Assembly (NCBI RefSeq): GCF_900094735.1
Contig: NZ_FMBM01000001.1
Coordinates: 620,001 to 684,000, forward strand
DNA from: Saliniramus fredricksonii
Lineage (GTDB): Bacteria; Pseudomonadota; Alphaproteobacteria; Rhizobiales; Beijerinckiaceae
Length of the DNA: 64,000 nucleotides
Direction: 5' to 3'
The translations under genes and the position numbers were made by a program. This document shows, in pieces, positions 45,811 to 56,601 of the stretch (its first letter is position 1; every line of letters begins with the position of its first letter). Below the pieces are notes generated by a model. The model was not told the DNA's origin. It ran no database searches and worked only from the letters and a program-made list of their open reading frames with translations.

Positions 45811-47560
45811 TTAGCACCACGGTCGGAGGGTCGTGCGGTCAAGCAGCTTCGGTTTCGGCGATGTTCGGCGGCAGCGCCACGCCGACGGCGCGGAATACCG
45901 GCCCGACCTGACCGCTTACCGGGGTACGGATGGCAATGCTGCGTCCGTCCTTTTCGATTTTGCCGCTCTGCAGGCGGTCGAGATCACGCAGGAGCGGGCG
46001 CCACTCGGGTTTGATCCCGGCTTCGGTGCAGCGGTCGAACAGCTCCTTGTGCAGCATCAGGGCGAGGAAGGAGCAGAAGACGTGGCCGCGGATGGCGGCA
46101 TCGGATGAATGGAAGATCGGACGTGTCGAGAGCGTCGCCTTGGCGACACGAAACAGCGTCTCGACGGTGAGCAGGTCCCGGTAGCGCAGCATCGCCTGAA
46201 GCGGAGAAATCCTCGCGTTGGTGCGCAGGACGAAGATCCCGTCATAGCGGGCTTCCTCGGCGATCTTGCCGGCATCGATCTCGAAGGCATCACGCGTCGT
46301 GGTGTTGAGATAACGCCTGTAGGCGGAGTTGCCGACGAGGGCCTTGTCGCCCTTCTTCAACTGCGTATCGAGGGCAGCGATGATGGCCTGGCGGTCCTCG
46401 CGGTCCTTCTCGGCCTGCGCCTCGTTGCGGCAGACGATGTAGCGGACCCCGTCGACGACGACCTCCTTGGCGAAGAGCTGCGTCTCGCCCTGGCTGCGCT
46501 CGACGAGGAGCGGCGTGAGGGGTTGCGGATCGTCGAGAACCCGGCGCATGCGTGCGTCGGTGCGCTCGCGCACACCCAACACATATTCCAGACCCTGTTC
46601 CTCTAGCGCCGTGATCGTGGCCTGCGAGATCATGCCCCGATCCGCCACGATGCAGGCTCGGGTGATACCGAAACGGCTGCGCAGCCGCTGCACGATCGGC
46701 AGCAGGATGGCGACATCGGCGGTGTTACCTGGCATCATCTCGGTGCAGACCGGGCGGCCATCGGCATCGACGATGACGGCGAGGATCATCTGGTTGAGAT
46801 CAGGGCGATGGTCCTTGGAATAGCCCCGTGCCCCCAGCGTCTCGCCGCCTTCGCCGTGGAAGGACAGGGAGGTCGTGTCCATGAAGACGATGGAGAGATC
46901 GGTAAACAGGTCGCGCCGGCGCGCAAACAGCGCCTCCTCGATCACGTCCTTGACGGTACGCGGCGAAAAGGGCGTCGCATCCTTCTGCTCGTCCTTTGGC
47001 AGATCTTCTCCGAGCCAGGCCATGGCCCGATAGAAATGGTGCAGCGACAGATCGTCGGCACCGGGAATGTCGTAATCCTGCATCCAGGACGCGCAGTCGC
47101 GATCCGAGCCGGAGACGAACAGACGGTGCAGCGTCGCGGTGAACACGGCCCGCTCCACCGGGAATTCGAAGCCGCGTTCCCCAAGCTGATCAGCGATCAC
47201 CTGATCGATGCCGAGTTGCTGCCACAGGCGCCCGAAGAGCAGCGGCCCGCCGATGCGACGAGCTTCGTATCGCGCCACATCACCGTTGTTGATGGCATCC
47301 AGGACCATGGCCCGTTCCGTGAACCGTCCGACCGAGGCGGCCAGGCGATCGAGATCCTTGCTGGCGAGAACCGTTTCCTTGCGTCCGAGATTGCGGATGA
47401 TGCGCTGCTTCGTGCGGCCACCCTCGCGGACATTCTCCACAAGGTAGATGTAGGTGTAGCCATTGATGGTCTTCTCGCGCACGAACATGCCGAATTAGCA
47501 TCTCAGAAACCTCCATTCGTCAAGCAATGAAACGCCTATTCTTACATTATTTAGCACCAC
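45811..47560 (-). mobile_element. IS1634 family element, flanked by an 11-bp direct repeat
   Basis: The transposase is bracketed by TTTAGCACCAC at 45810-45820 and 47550-47560 in the same orientation. I could not find convincing inverted ends, so the boundaries are tentative. IS1634 is known for long target duplications of variable length. Flanking 45636-45810 and 47561-47641 hold no gene. Confidence 0.6.
45839..47488 (-). CDS. IS1634 family transposase
   Basis: The 549-residue protein begins MFVREKTINGYTYIYLVENV and has the DDE pattern of the IS4-like IS1634 group: IVFMDTTSLSFHGEGGE near 205, ILAVIVDADGRPVCTEMMPGN near 235, ACIVADRGMISQATI near 280 and LRYRDLLTVETLFRVAKATL (Glu) near 465. 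Full length and uninterrupted. It ends the IS-rich stretch beside the vsr gene. Confidence 0.93.
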   Translation of the reverse strand: MFVREKTINGYTYIYLVENVREGGRTKQRIIRNLGRKETVLASKDLDRLAASVGRFTERAMVLDAINNGDVARYEARRIGGPLLFGRLWQQLGIDQVIADQLGERGFEFPVERAVFTATLHRLFVSGSDRDCASWMQDYDIPGADDLSLHHFYRAMAWLGEDLPKDEQKDATPFSPRTVKDVIEEALFARRRDLFTDLSIVFMDTTSLSFHGEGGETLGARGYSKDHRPDLNQMILAVIVDADGRPVCTEMMPGNTADVAILLPIVQRLRSRFGITRACIVADRGMISQATITALEEQGLEYVLGVRERTDARMRRVLDDPQPLTPLLVERSQGETQLFAKEVVVDGVRYIVCRNEAQAEKDREDRQAIIAALDTQLKKGDKALVGNSAYRRYLNTTTRDAFEIDAGKIAEEARYDGIFVLRTNARISPLQAMLRYRDLLTVETLFRVAKATLSTRPIFHSSDAAIRGHVFCSFLALMLHKELFDRCTEAGIKPEWRPLLRDLDRLQSGKIEKDGRSIAIRTPVSGQVGPVFRAVGVALPPNIAETEAA

Positions 47561-47641
47561 ACAAACTGACGCCCACCGACCCCACCTCAATAACATCAAT
47601 GGCTTACGGAAAAATGTTCCCGCTTCGTCCAATTCAACTGT

Positions 47642-47977
47642 TCAACTTGGGCATGACCTTTCGAGCTGTTCCCTAGTCCGCGCATCGCGCACAACATTTC
47701 GGTCGAACTTCTCTACCCAAAACTCAGTATTGGTCTTTGGCGTGGTGGCGACCTTGCAGCCTCGATGGCGGTGCCAGAAACAGCCGTGGACGAAGATGAC
47801 AGTCTTATAGCGCGGCAGGACGATATCAGGCTTGCCTGGCAAGCCCTTGCTGTGAAGCCTGAACCTGAAGCCGAGGGCGTGCATAGCGCGACGTAGCGCA
47901 ACTTCCGGCGCAGTGTTCGACGAGCGGATCCGCGACATGCGCTCCGATCGCTCCGAAGGGCTCAGGAAATCGACCAC
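47642..47977 (-). CDS. vsr: Very short patch repair endonuclease Vsr, C-terminally truncated
   Basis: The 111-residue protein has the Vsr start (SERSERMSRIRSSNTAPEVALRRAMHALGFRFRLH), the metal-binding Asp in LPGKPDIVLPRYKTV, the His pair in FVHGCFWHRHRGC and a late Asp in NVVRDART. Vsr nicks at T-G mismatches produced by deamination of 5-methylcytosine, so it fits beside a C5 cytosine methyltransferase. Usual length is about 135-155; here the end after EQLER reads SCPS and stops, losing the final strand with the WECE-type motif. Activity is doubtful. It follows the giant ATPase gene after 9 bp. Confidence 0.85.
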   Translation of the reverse strand: MVDFLSPSERSERMSRIRSSNTAPEVALRRAMHALGFRFRLHSKGLPGKPDIVLPRYKTVIFVHGCFWHRHRGCKVATTPKTNTEFWVEKFDRNVVRDARTREQLERSCPS

Positions 47978-47986
47978 CGCGTCTTC

Positions 47987-50957
47987 CTACTGCTCAGCAG
48001 CTTCCCGGGTCCGTATGTGCTCGAAGAATGGGTAGCCCCTTATGAATTCGCCTGGGCCATCGAAAGACTTGTAGAGGCATTGGTGGTTTCCCAGGCCCTT
48101 TATGCGCTCCGCCATTTCGGCCGCGGTAGCCGTTAGGCCCAAAGCCGACAGTTCGGCGGTCGTTATGTTAGGTACTTTATGAATGAACCAAGTAAGCAGT
48201 GGCTCCCGGTAGTCGGTGCCACCAGACTTGAAATGCCGAAGATACTGGGAGGCCAAGATGACGCCGGTCCCGAATTCACGCCCCTGAAGCAGTAGCTTTC
48301 TCAGCACGTCAAACTCATAGCGCATGATGTTGTCTGCTTCGTCGACAAGTAAGTAGGAATCGATTGCTCGCAGCTGCGGATCCTTACCAAGAAAGGGCCG
48401 CTTTGGGGTCCGGAGCATGTTCTCATAGAACATGTTCAGCAGTACGGCGACGAGCATATTTTTGCTGTGGTCGTCCTGACCAAGAGCATCAAGCGCGATA
48501 ACGACGACTCCGTCGAGGAAAGTGTCGAACTGTACAGTTTTTGATTGATCTTCCTCGAAAATCTCCATGTCGAGCATGTCGCCGATGATCGACATCGGGG
48601 AGTCGGGCTTACCGTCGACAATTTCGTGGTAGGCGGTGTGCACCTCGCGCAGTGTAGGTGGAATGCCCGGAGCTGCTCCATCATAGGCTTCCTTGACCGC
48701 ACGCTTCAGCTTGTCACGCTGCACAGTGCCAATCCCAGAATAGATCTTTCCGAGCACATCGGCAAAGAACCGGAACCGATCAAACCACGGTGCAGGGACG
48801 TCGCCGCTAGTACGAGTGTCGAATAGGTTCAGGGGTATGCGGTGCGGCCGGACGACGCGGGCGCCAGTGGCGGCGACAAAGTCGTCGCTACTGTAGTCCC
48901 GCTTGTAGTCGAAGATGAGGAATCTCGGTGGATGCCCGCGGTTCTCTGGACCCGACGACGCGATTTGGGCGATCAGGGATTTCAGCAGCTGTGTTTTGCC
49001 AGTGCCGAGGTCGCCCACTACACCGATGTTGAGCTGGTTGAGGCGAGTGTCCGATATGTTCAGCTCGAGGTCGCGGGGGCGAAAGCCATCGATCGTCTTC
49101 CCGACATCAAGTATGACACCCTTGCTCACGGGCTCTGGGGGGCGTTGGTCGCCTTCTCCGCGCAATGGTTGGGCGGGCGAAGGCATGACCTCGAGATCCT
49201 CACTAGTCACCCCAACCTGATCTGGAACCCCGGCAGGCGCTGCCTCCTCGGGAGCATCTGCGGTGGCCCGAGTTTCAGCTTCGGGCCCTGAGCCTGGCAT
49301 TAGCTGCCAGTCGTCCAGACGCGCTCGAACCGTATCGTAGAACGCAGCCGGGTCGCCAGCCACTACCTCACCGGCGTCCCCGCGACCGATTACTATGGTC
49401 TCCTCAAAGCCATCGTTGTCGAAGTCCTGCGGCTTGCTCGAGGGGTTGTCGTCCAGAATGATCAGTCGCCCGCGAGTATCGACCTCCACGCAGTTGCTTC
49501 CGTCGAGGATTGCGCGGGCAATTCGCTCGTGGAACTCGGACCATCGTGCAGTGTGGCCGACGACGTCAGGATGTTGACTGTACACGCGCAGCCCAAAACC
49601 GATCATCGAAAGAAGCAAGTGCTGGTAAGCAATGGCCCACAGCCGAGGCTGTTCGTCGTGGCGCTGCATTGCGGACAGGAGGTGTGACAGCGCTTTTGCT
49701 TGATCGAGCGCCTCGACTGCCTCGTTGGCGCTGAAACGGGAAGTTGGCCGGCACTTGACTTCGATCGGCGTGATCTTAACCCGGACATTTCCACCCGAGA
49801 GATCGATGCCAACAACGACAAGGTCTGGCCGAAGTTGCGTTAGGTCGCCCCGTTCCTTTCCGAGAGCTCGGCAAAGGTCCCCAATGTAGCCGCGAAACGG
49901 ATCGACGGGCACGACAATCGCAATAGTGGCGTCCTCGGCCGTTCCCCCAATTACAGGCAAAAGTCCGTCGCCTATGTGATGGTCGCCTCGGAAGCGGTCC
50001 TGAAGGAGACGCACGCCCACGAATATTCCGAGGTCCCCCGTTGCCCCGCTGTCGTCGCCCGCGAGGCCCTTTATGGTCGGGATACCGCGCCGCGCGACCT
50101 CCAAAAGGACGTCCTGCACTTTCTCCGGGTCCAGTTGGTCGCAGCCAGGCAGCCGCGCAAGAGCGAGCGACAGCGAGTCCCGGTCCGCGTCGGTAACCTG
50201 GGACAAAAGGTAGTAGCCATTCGTGTCACCCGCTCTATGGGAATAAGATGGTAGGTCGAAGTCCCAAAGATAGGCACCGTCGAGCCAGCCACCGAGGAAG
50301 CAAGCTGGGTCGATTGCCGCCGATGACACCGCGACGAAGTCGGTACGGCGCTCCCTGAGCATATGCTGGATCTCGTGAACGTTTGGCGCGAACTGCAAGC
50401 CCGTACGGAGTGACCCTAGGTTCTCCACCGCGGAAAGCAGGGCCGCAACCTTGTCGAGCAGAATATCGCCAGTGGGTTCGGATGTAGTCGACTGGCGAGA
50501 CTCGGCGAGGAACGCACCCGGCAGTTGCCTTCTGACGCGATGCCTGATCATCCCCCCAGCGCTGAGAGGCGTACGGCCGTCCATGCTTTCTGAACGGGGC
50601 TCAGACATATCCAACTGGGCGATGATGCCAAGGTCCGGTACTGCGCCCGCGGGTTGGCCGGAATACCACCGGACACTATTGCCGGTGTCCTCCGACAGGT
50701 TCGAGAGCGTCGCCTCATCTGGCCGTGAACCATGCGGGCGGTCGTCAAACACCTCTACGAACCTGGGGCCGACGGACCTACTCCTTGGCCTCCGGGAATC
50801 CTCCTGAAACCGCGAGGTACACCATTCCACCAGCCCTTCATTGCACGCGTCCGTAGTTCCGCCCGCGCTCGAGACTGCAACTGCTACGACAGGCTTCGCC
50901 GAAAGCAAGTCGGACACGTCGTCGAGGGCGCGCATGACTTGCGCGGCACTGAACCCA
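47987..50957 (-). pseudogene. Giant HerA/FtsK-like ATPase (DptH-like), C-terminal part
   Basis: This is the C-terminal 990 residues of an 1,828-residue protein cut by element C; the open frame restarts at an internal ATG at 50935. It has a PD-(D/E)xK-like stretch (GIDLSGGNVRVKITPIEVKCR), Walker A GDLGTGKTQLLKSL (full-length residue about 1,491), FLIFDYKRDYSSDDF, Walker B with YLLVDEADNIMRYEFD (about 1,709) and the sensor-like GVILASQYLRHF. These mark a HerA/FtsK-type DNA-translocating ATPase. In size and C-terminal ATPase it resembles DptH of phosphorothioation-dependent restriction; the match is by architecture, not by a search. Confidence 0.75.
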
Positions 50958-51227
50958 TGTATGGATGCCCCCGTTCGTGCAAGAGGTTTCTGCTCGGCTC
51001 AAGCGCGTGATCGGGTGCGGTCATGTATCAGGCCTTGAGATGCGGCTCTGAACGGACCGCGGGCCAGTATGGAGATACGCGGATCGAGTGCACATCAACA
51101 GCGCGAGCTCGAGGCTCTTTGGGTTCAAATGCTTTTCTCGATCCCGATCTGACCGATCGTTTGCCCTTACCTTGCTGTCGACTTCCTCACACGCCCAACG
51201 GCCCGGCTGCCTCGGCTGATGTCGTCA
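50958..51227 (-). ncRNA. Predicted bridge RNA/seekRNA region of element C
   Basis: Same sequence as in element B. The segment complementary to the right target (TTGGGTTCA on the plus strand) lies at 51119-51127. The target at this site shares CTGTTGGGTTCA with the element B target, as expected if one guide chose both. Confidence 0.7.
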
Positions 51228-52253
51228 TCAGACCGCGGCGACCGGACCCCTGAAGTTCTCTCCCCGCGTCGACATCGCCCAGATCCCGCGCGCCATCTTA
51301 TTGGCCAGCGCGATGGCGACGACCATGCGTGGCTTGCGGGCCAGCATGCGTGCGAGCCAACTGCCTTCCGGCGCGCCCTTCCTGACGGCCCAGCGGACCA
51401 CCGACATCGCGCCGATGATCAGGAGACGCCGTATGTCGCGCTGCCCCATCTTGGACGTTCGTCCGAGGATCTGCTTCCCACCGGTCGATCGCTGGACAGG
51501 GACGAGCCCCGTCCAGGCTGCGAAGTCGCGTCCACGCCTGAACGTCTCCATCGGCGGGGCGAAGGTCTGGACCGCCATCGCAGTCAGCGGGCCCACGCCA
51601 GGCATGGTCATCAGTCGTGCGGTGTCTTCTTCCCGCGCCGCTTCGCGCTTCAGCACCTTGTCGAGATCCGCGATCCTGCCGGAGAGCAGTTCGATCTGCT
51701 CGAGATAGAGGCGCCCCAGCTCGATCACGAGCGTCTCGAGACGCGAGCCGGCTGCCTCCAGCGCGTCCGCCAGCACCTTGACATGAGCCGGCCCCTGCGG
51801 CGCTATGAGGCCGTGCTCGGCGAGGTGGCCCCGCAGTGCGTTGATGAGCTGCGTGCGCTGCTTGACGAGGAGGTCCCGCGTCCGGAAAGCCATCGCCTTC
51901 GCCTGCTGCGCCTCGGATTTGACCGCGACGAAGCGCATGGTCGGGCGACCCGCCGCCTCGGCTATCGCCTCTGCGTCGGCCGCGTCGTTCTTCTGCCGCT
52001 TGACGAACGGCTTGACGTAGATCGGCGGGATCAGGCGGACCTCGTGACCGAGCTCGCCGATCGCGCGGCCCCACTCGTGGGCCGTCGCACACGCTTCCAT
52101 AGCAACGATGCAGCGCGGCTGCTTGGCAAAGAAGCCGAGAACCTGCGAGCGACCCAGCTTCTTGCGGAAGCCGACGCTACCGTCCGCTCGCGCGCCGTGC
52201 GCCTGGAAGACCCGCTTTGCGAGGTCAAGGCCGATGATGCTAATGTTGTCCAT
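51228..52253 (-). CDS. IS110 family transposase (element C)
   Basis: The 341-residue protein is identical to the element B transposase: ISIIGLDLAKRVFQAHGA at the start, KNDAADAEAIAEAAGRP, TMPGVGPLTAMAVQTF and GGKQILGRTSKMGQRD. Intact DEDD recombinase. GAGGAGGAAGC precedes the ATG. Confidence 0.94.
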   Translation of the reverse strand: MDNISIIGLDLAKRVFQAHGARADGSVGFRKKLGRSQVLGFFAKQPRCIVAMEACATAHEWGRAIGELGHEVRLIPPIYVKPFVKRQKNDAADAEAIAEAAGRPTMRFVAVKSEAQQAKAMAFRTRDLLVKQRTQLINALRGHLAEHGLIAPQGPAHVKVLADALEAAGSRLETLVIELGRLYLEQIELLSGRIADLDKVLKREAAREEDTARLMTMPGVGPLTAMAVQTFAPPMETFRRGRDFAAWTGLVPVQRSTGGKQILGRTSKMGQRDIRRLLIIGAMSVVRWAVRKGAPEGSWLARMLARKPRMVVAIALANKMARGIWAMSTRGENFRGPVAAV

Positions 52254-52338
52254 GGATGCTTCCTCCTCTCGTGAATGACCTGCAGATCACCACGTTGGCA
52301 CATTGCGATGCCGTTGGGAGGGGGCATCCAATCCATCA

Positions 52339-54854
52339 ACAGAGATTCCCCCGACTTTGATGCCGAAGACATCGCCGAATGGTGCTGCCAGCGAGCGCTC
52401 CGGCAGTTTCTCGAGCTCTCGCCCGTTCCAAAGAACAGACCAGTAGTCAGTGCCGTTCTCGACCGCCAAAAAGTTTACCTGGTCAACACCGGCGGGCGAC
52501 CGAAGGTGGAGAGACAGAATATCTGGCACGCAATCAGGATCTAGGACGCTTGCAGCTGGGCAAGGTTTCCCAGCCTCGTCCGCCTCGACGAGGATGCGCT
52601 GGGCCGTAACATGCCAGCCTACGCGCAGTGGGTGCATGGGCGAGAGCAAGATTGCGACCGGCTCGCGCGCGAGGCTCCGCCCGCTGGCGTCTAAAGTCGA
52701 TATTGCCAGGACGTCTGCCCAGCAAGCAACCTCTGGATCTGACGCGATCCACCTATGGTAGGCATCCACATATTTTTCGACTGTCGATGCAAACTGATCG
52801 TCACGCAGCGCCCACTCGCCCAATCGTGCAGTCTCGAACACTCCCGACTGGTCTCCGTCGCCGCGAATATGCTGCGCAATCTCCTCGCGGGCTTCCAGAA
52901 ACTCGGCTGGAGGATTGAATTCAACTGGCGCCGGACGGCAATCTTGAATGAACGATCCGCGAGAGAGGATTGGTCCGCTACCGGTGTTCCAGTTCGGCGG
53001 CGACCAGTGGTCTCCATAGTCTTCCGCCAGAACGATTGGCTGGTATGAGGACCGGATCGATTCGGGGGAGAGTATCCAGTCTTGAAGCATCGTCGTTCTG
53101 ACGGCCCGGTTAACGGTGACAACAGCCTTGGCATCGAAGCCTTCCAACTGGCGCCGGTTGACCTTTATTAAGCGTTCGAACTCGCTCCGGCAGCCCACCT
53201 CCGGGACATCATCGCAAGTGATGAATGTGCGGCAGGTCTCGCGCGCGAGTTTGCCATCCTTCCCAACGCGCGAGAAATGCAGGTCAAGCTGACAGTTGCC
53301 GTCGGCTTCGATTTCCGACCGGTAGATATCGGGCGTTGCTTGACGGAGGGTGACAAGTGTTGGTGCGCTTGCATTTCCATCTCCCTGATCGGCCGAGACA
53401 TGGGCTGACACATCGATAGTAACGCCAGGAGAAACAAAAACGAGCAACTCGTACCGCCCTGGTCCCGGTACGCTGAGGCCTGCCTCCCAGTCAGCTCCCG
53501 CGCCTCTGCCACGCTTCGCGGGCTTGCGAGGTGGTGTCCACTTGCGGGCAACTCGGCAGGCCACGACGATTCCTGGTTGCCACGTGGCAAGCGAAACAAC
53601 TTTGATTGACGCGGGCTTGAAGCCCTGCGCCATCGCCCTGTAGGTCAGCGGCAGCTTATGGGTTGGCGGCGTCGGGTCGGTTAGGGTGTCGACGCTGCCT
53701 GCGGCCACGTCCCCGATCAATCCATTGCCAGCCGCAGGCGTACGGTTGACCCCGATCCGGCTACCGTTCGGGTCGCCGCCGTTTGTCTCTATCCGCAAAT
53801 CTACCTGACCAGACACGATCACGGGTATGGACTTGCCTAGCGCCGCCAGCGAGTTGCTGCAGGTCATGGCGATGTCACCGTCAGGATCGCCGTCAGGCGA
53901 TCCCTCTGCCAGCAATTCAGTCCATTTCTCGACGTCGAGAGCGACCCACCAATCAGGCGCCGCCGGCAAGGCAAGTTGTCCTGCGGGACGATAGTAGGCT
54001 GGCGTTGCCCGTTCGAACGTAGTGGCAACCTCACAAACTGAGCGGACGTGCTCCAGATAAGCCGCGAGATGTCTCTGGTCCTCATCGCTCGCGCCGTCTG
54101 ACAGCCGTTCGACGCTCCTTCGAAACCCCTCTGACATTGCCTCGGCAATACTCTTGAGTGTCCCGATCTGTTCCCTGGCAGAAAGCACGCCGGTGCGCAT
54201 CGGCGGGAAGCCGCATGCAAGGCTTATGGCTACGCCAGGCTCGAGTCCTGAGGCGGCATCGATGGAAAACAGACGGGACAGTACCCGCCATGCGCCCTCG
54301 CGTGGTGAGGTCCCGGCTTCTACTTCGTCGGCCGCCCGCGCTGCAGCCTCCACTAGCCGCCTGCCATCCTCGACAAGCGCGTCGGGTACGCCTGCCTGGG
54401 ATAACGCTTGCACCACAAGGCTTTGGACGAAGCTGTCGTCCCACCAAGCTTCAAAAGTCGTATTCCCGCCGTTGTTGTTTTCAGCAACACCGAACTTGTC
54501 TGTGGTACTGCCAACCGACAGGATGCTGTGCTCGCCAGGGGGTATGAGCGCGACGAAGCTCGCTGATCTTGGCAAGTTGCGAAGATCAAGTAGGTGATCC
54601 TCGTCGCACCAGCCAGATACCCCAACGGCTGGATTGCCCTCCGGAAGCTCGTCCCGCGGGACTTGCAAGAGAAACGGCAGGTCTGTCAACGCTAAGCTAT
54701 CCACCTGCCTGGTGAGCTCGTCGAAAACTTGAAACATCAGTTCGTGCGGCGGCCCAAGGAATATCAGGCGTATTTCGCGGGCGCCTTCGACGGCTGCGCT
54801 AGCACCGATCCGCGATCGGATGCGATCCGCCAATGCCGATGCTAACTTATTCAT
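52339..54854 (-). pseudogene. Giant HerA/FtsK-like ATPase (DptH-like), N-terminal part
   Basis: N-terminal 838 residues of the giant protein, with the ATG at 54854 overlapping the middle gene's stop by 4 bp. It contains no motif I recognise; it has DHLLDLRNLPRSASFVALIP near 85, a beta-rich middle (about 340-520) and LIKVNRRQLEGFDAKAV near 565. The frame runs to GIKVGGISV, then enters element C. Joined across the TG core it continues GFSAAQVMRALDDVSD in frame, so the original gene was intact before insertion. The domain probably binds DNA or partner proteins. Confidence 0.75.
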
Positions 54855-55636
54855 TCATTGGCCCCTTTAGTGGTGTTCTGGCGGAACGGCGGGACCAGCA
54901 GCATGCCGCTCTCAGCGTCCGGGCTATCCAGAACCAACCCTAGCATCCGGAGTTGGTGGCCGAGCTCGTTCTGGGGGATGTCGCGATGGTCCATCGCAAC
55001 GCCGTACTGGGCTAGGTGTTGCGCTAGCCTATGCACCGAGCGTGGACCCGCGACGCCAGAGAGCGCGCAATGAACGAGGGCGATGGTCGCTACCGGGCCG
55101 GGCGAGACAATCCATGGGCTGTTTGTGTGTGGTCCTTGCTTGCGCAGCAAGAATCCCTGATCATAGCCTCTTAGGCGTGGGTTGGCTGTCTGGCGCTGTT
55201 GAAGGCTGTAGGTAACAAACTCGTTTATGTTCGACCCTATGCCCTTGCGACATAGGAGGGTTCTGGTCTCACGGTCTACAAGATCATCGACCGTATCGCG
55301 GATGTCCGAGGAGCGCGCGCCCGTGCAAAAGCTCCGAATCTGGTCGCATACTTCTGCTAATCCATTGGCAGATCCTAGCACATCGGCTGGCGTCGCACCG
55401 GCTTCCTCCAGAGCCCAAAGGGTCGCATTGATTCCTAGTCTGGCCGTAAGGTAGCGGGAGATGCTGTCCCGGATTCCGGGTAGCGGCTTGTTTGAAAGCG
55501 GCAAAAACGAAAACCGATCAGGAAACATGCGTGCTCGGGCGTGGGAGGCGGATTCTGGCCCAGCACCATTCAGCGCTTCAGAAAGGCACGTCCAGACGCG
55601 CGAGTGCACCTCGCAGAGCGAGCTATACGCGAATCT
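54851..55636 (-). pseudogene. Middle defence protein (DptG position), C-terminal part
   Basis: C-terminal ~262 residues, from SPRFAYSSLCEVHSRVWTCL to PPFRQNTTKGANE. No catalytic motif is seen; it looks helical (LAEVCDQIRSFCTGARSSDIRDTVDDLVDRE). The upstream part of the open frame to 55732 lies inside the IS256-type element. It overlaps the giant ATPase start by 4 bp. The N-terminal part lies beyond the IS at 58382-59159; the junction does not restore a clean frame. Confidence 0.62.
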
Positions 55637-55715
55637 GGGTGACGCAGTTTGAGGAGGTGGCGTATCGTGGCGGGTGCTGAAGCCTGCCAGAACTTCCAAA
55701 AGGAACGATACGCCT

Positions 55716-56518
55716 ATGAAAGATGATATCACGATTACCCCGCTGTACCAGCCCGGATCTGTTGCGGATCCTCTGACAGAAATTGCCCGTGACGGCGCCC
55801 GCAGGATGCTTGCGGCGGCACTTCGGGCCGAAGCCGATACCTTTGTGGAGCAATATGCCGAGGAGGCTTTGCCGGATGGCCGGCAACGGATCGTCCGGCA
55901 TGGTTATGGGCCACAGCGCAGCATTCAGACCGGCATCGGTCCGCTCGACGTGCGCCGCCCGAAAGTCCGCGACCGGGCCACCGATATGCCCGCGGAGAAG
56001 AAGGTCCGCTTCACCTCAAGCATCCTGCCGAAATGGGCCCGGCGGTCGAAAAGCCTCGATGCCCTGCTGCCGGTGCTCTATCTGCGCGGGATCTCCACCG
56101 GCGATTTCCAGGAAGCGCTGTCAGCGTTGCTCGGGGTAGATGCACCGAACCTGTCGCCTGGTGTCATCTCCCGTCTGACGGGCGATTGGCAGCAGGAATA
56201 CGATCGCTGGCAGGGCCGTGATCTCTCGGCCCGGCGGTATGTCTATATCTGGGCCGACGGTGTCTATCTGCAGGCCCGCATGGAACCGCAGGCCGAGTGC
56301 ATACTGGTCATTCTCGGCGCCACGCCGGAGGGGAAGAAGGAGCTCGTCGGCTTCCAGGTCGGCATGCGCGAGAGCGCGCAGAGCTGGCGCGAACTGTTGG
56401 TCGACATCAAGGCCCGCGGCCTCAAGGTGCCGCCCGAGATCGCCGTGGGCGATGGCGGCATGGGGTTCTGGAAGGCCCTCGACGAGGTCTTCCCGGGAAC
56501 GCATCATCAGCGCTGTTG
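55716..56518 (+). pseudogene. IS256 family transposase, N-terminal part
   Basis: Starts MKDDITITPLYQPGSVADPL and runs through YGPQRSIQTGIGPLDVRRPK, RYVYIWADGVYLQARMEP (first catalytic Asp), LVGFQVGMRESAQSW and EIAVGDGGMGFWKALDEVF (second Asp) to HHQRC. Cut at the TG core at 56517-56518; it continues at 57898. Confidence 0.88.
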
Positions 56519-56601
56519 ATGGATTGGATGCCCCCTCCCAACGGCATCGCAATGTGCCAACGTGGTGATCTGCAGGTCATTCACGAGAGGAGGAAGCATC
56601 C

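Larger units (their letters stand above)
50958..52338 (-). mobile_element. IS110 family, IS1111-type element C (1,381 bp)
   Basis: Same element as B at 56.5-57.9 kb, in the opposite orientation, with identical transposase and matching shadow frames, so near or full nucleotide identity. Ends are set by the TG core. The target reads CTCTGTTGGGTTCAGTG on the minus strand. Removal restores the giant ATPase frame exactly. Confidence 0.9.

Noticed and set aside
45810-47560. TTTAGCACCAC as terminal inverted repeats of IS1634
   Set aside because: Both copies face the same way, so they cannot be inverted repeats; treated as a direct repeat.
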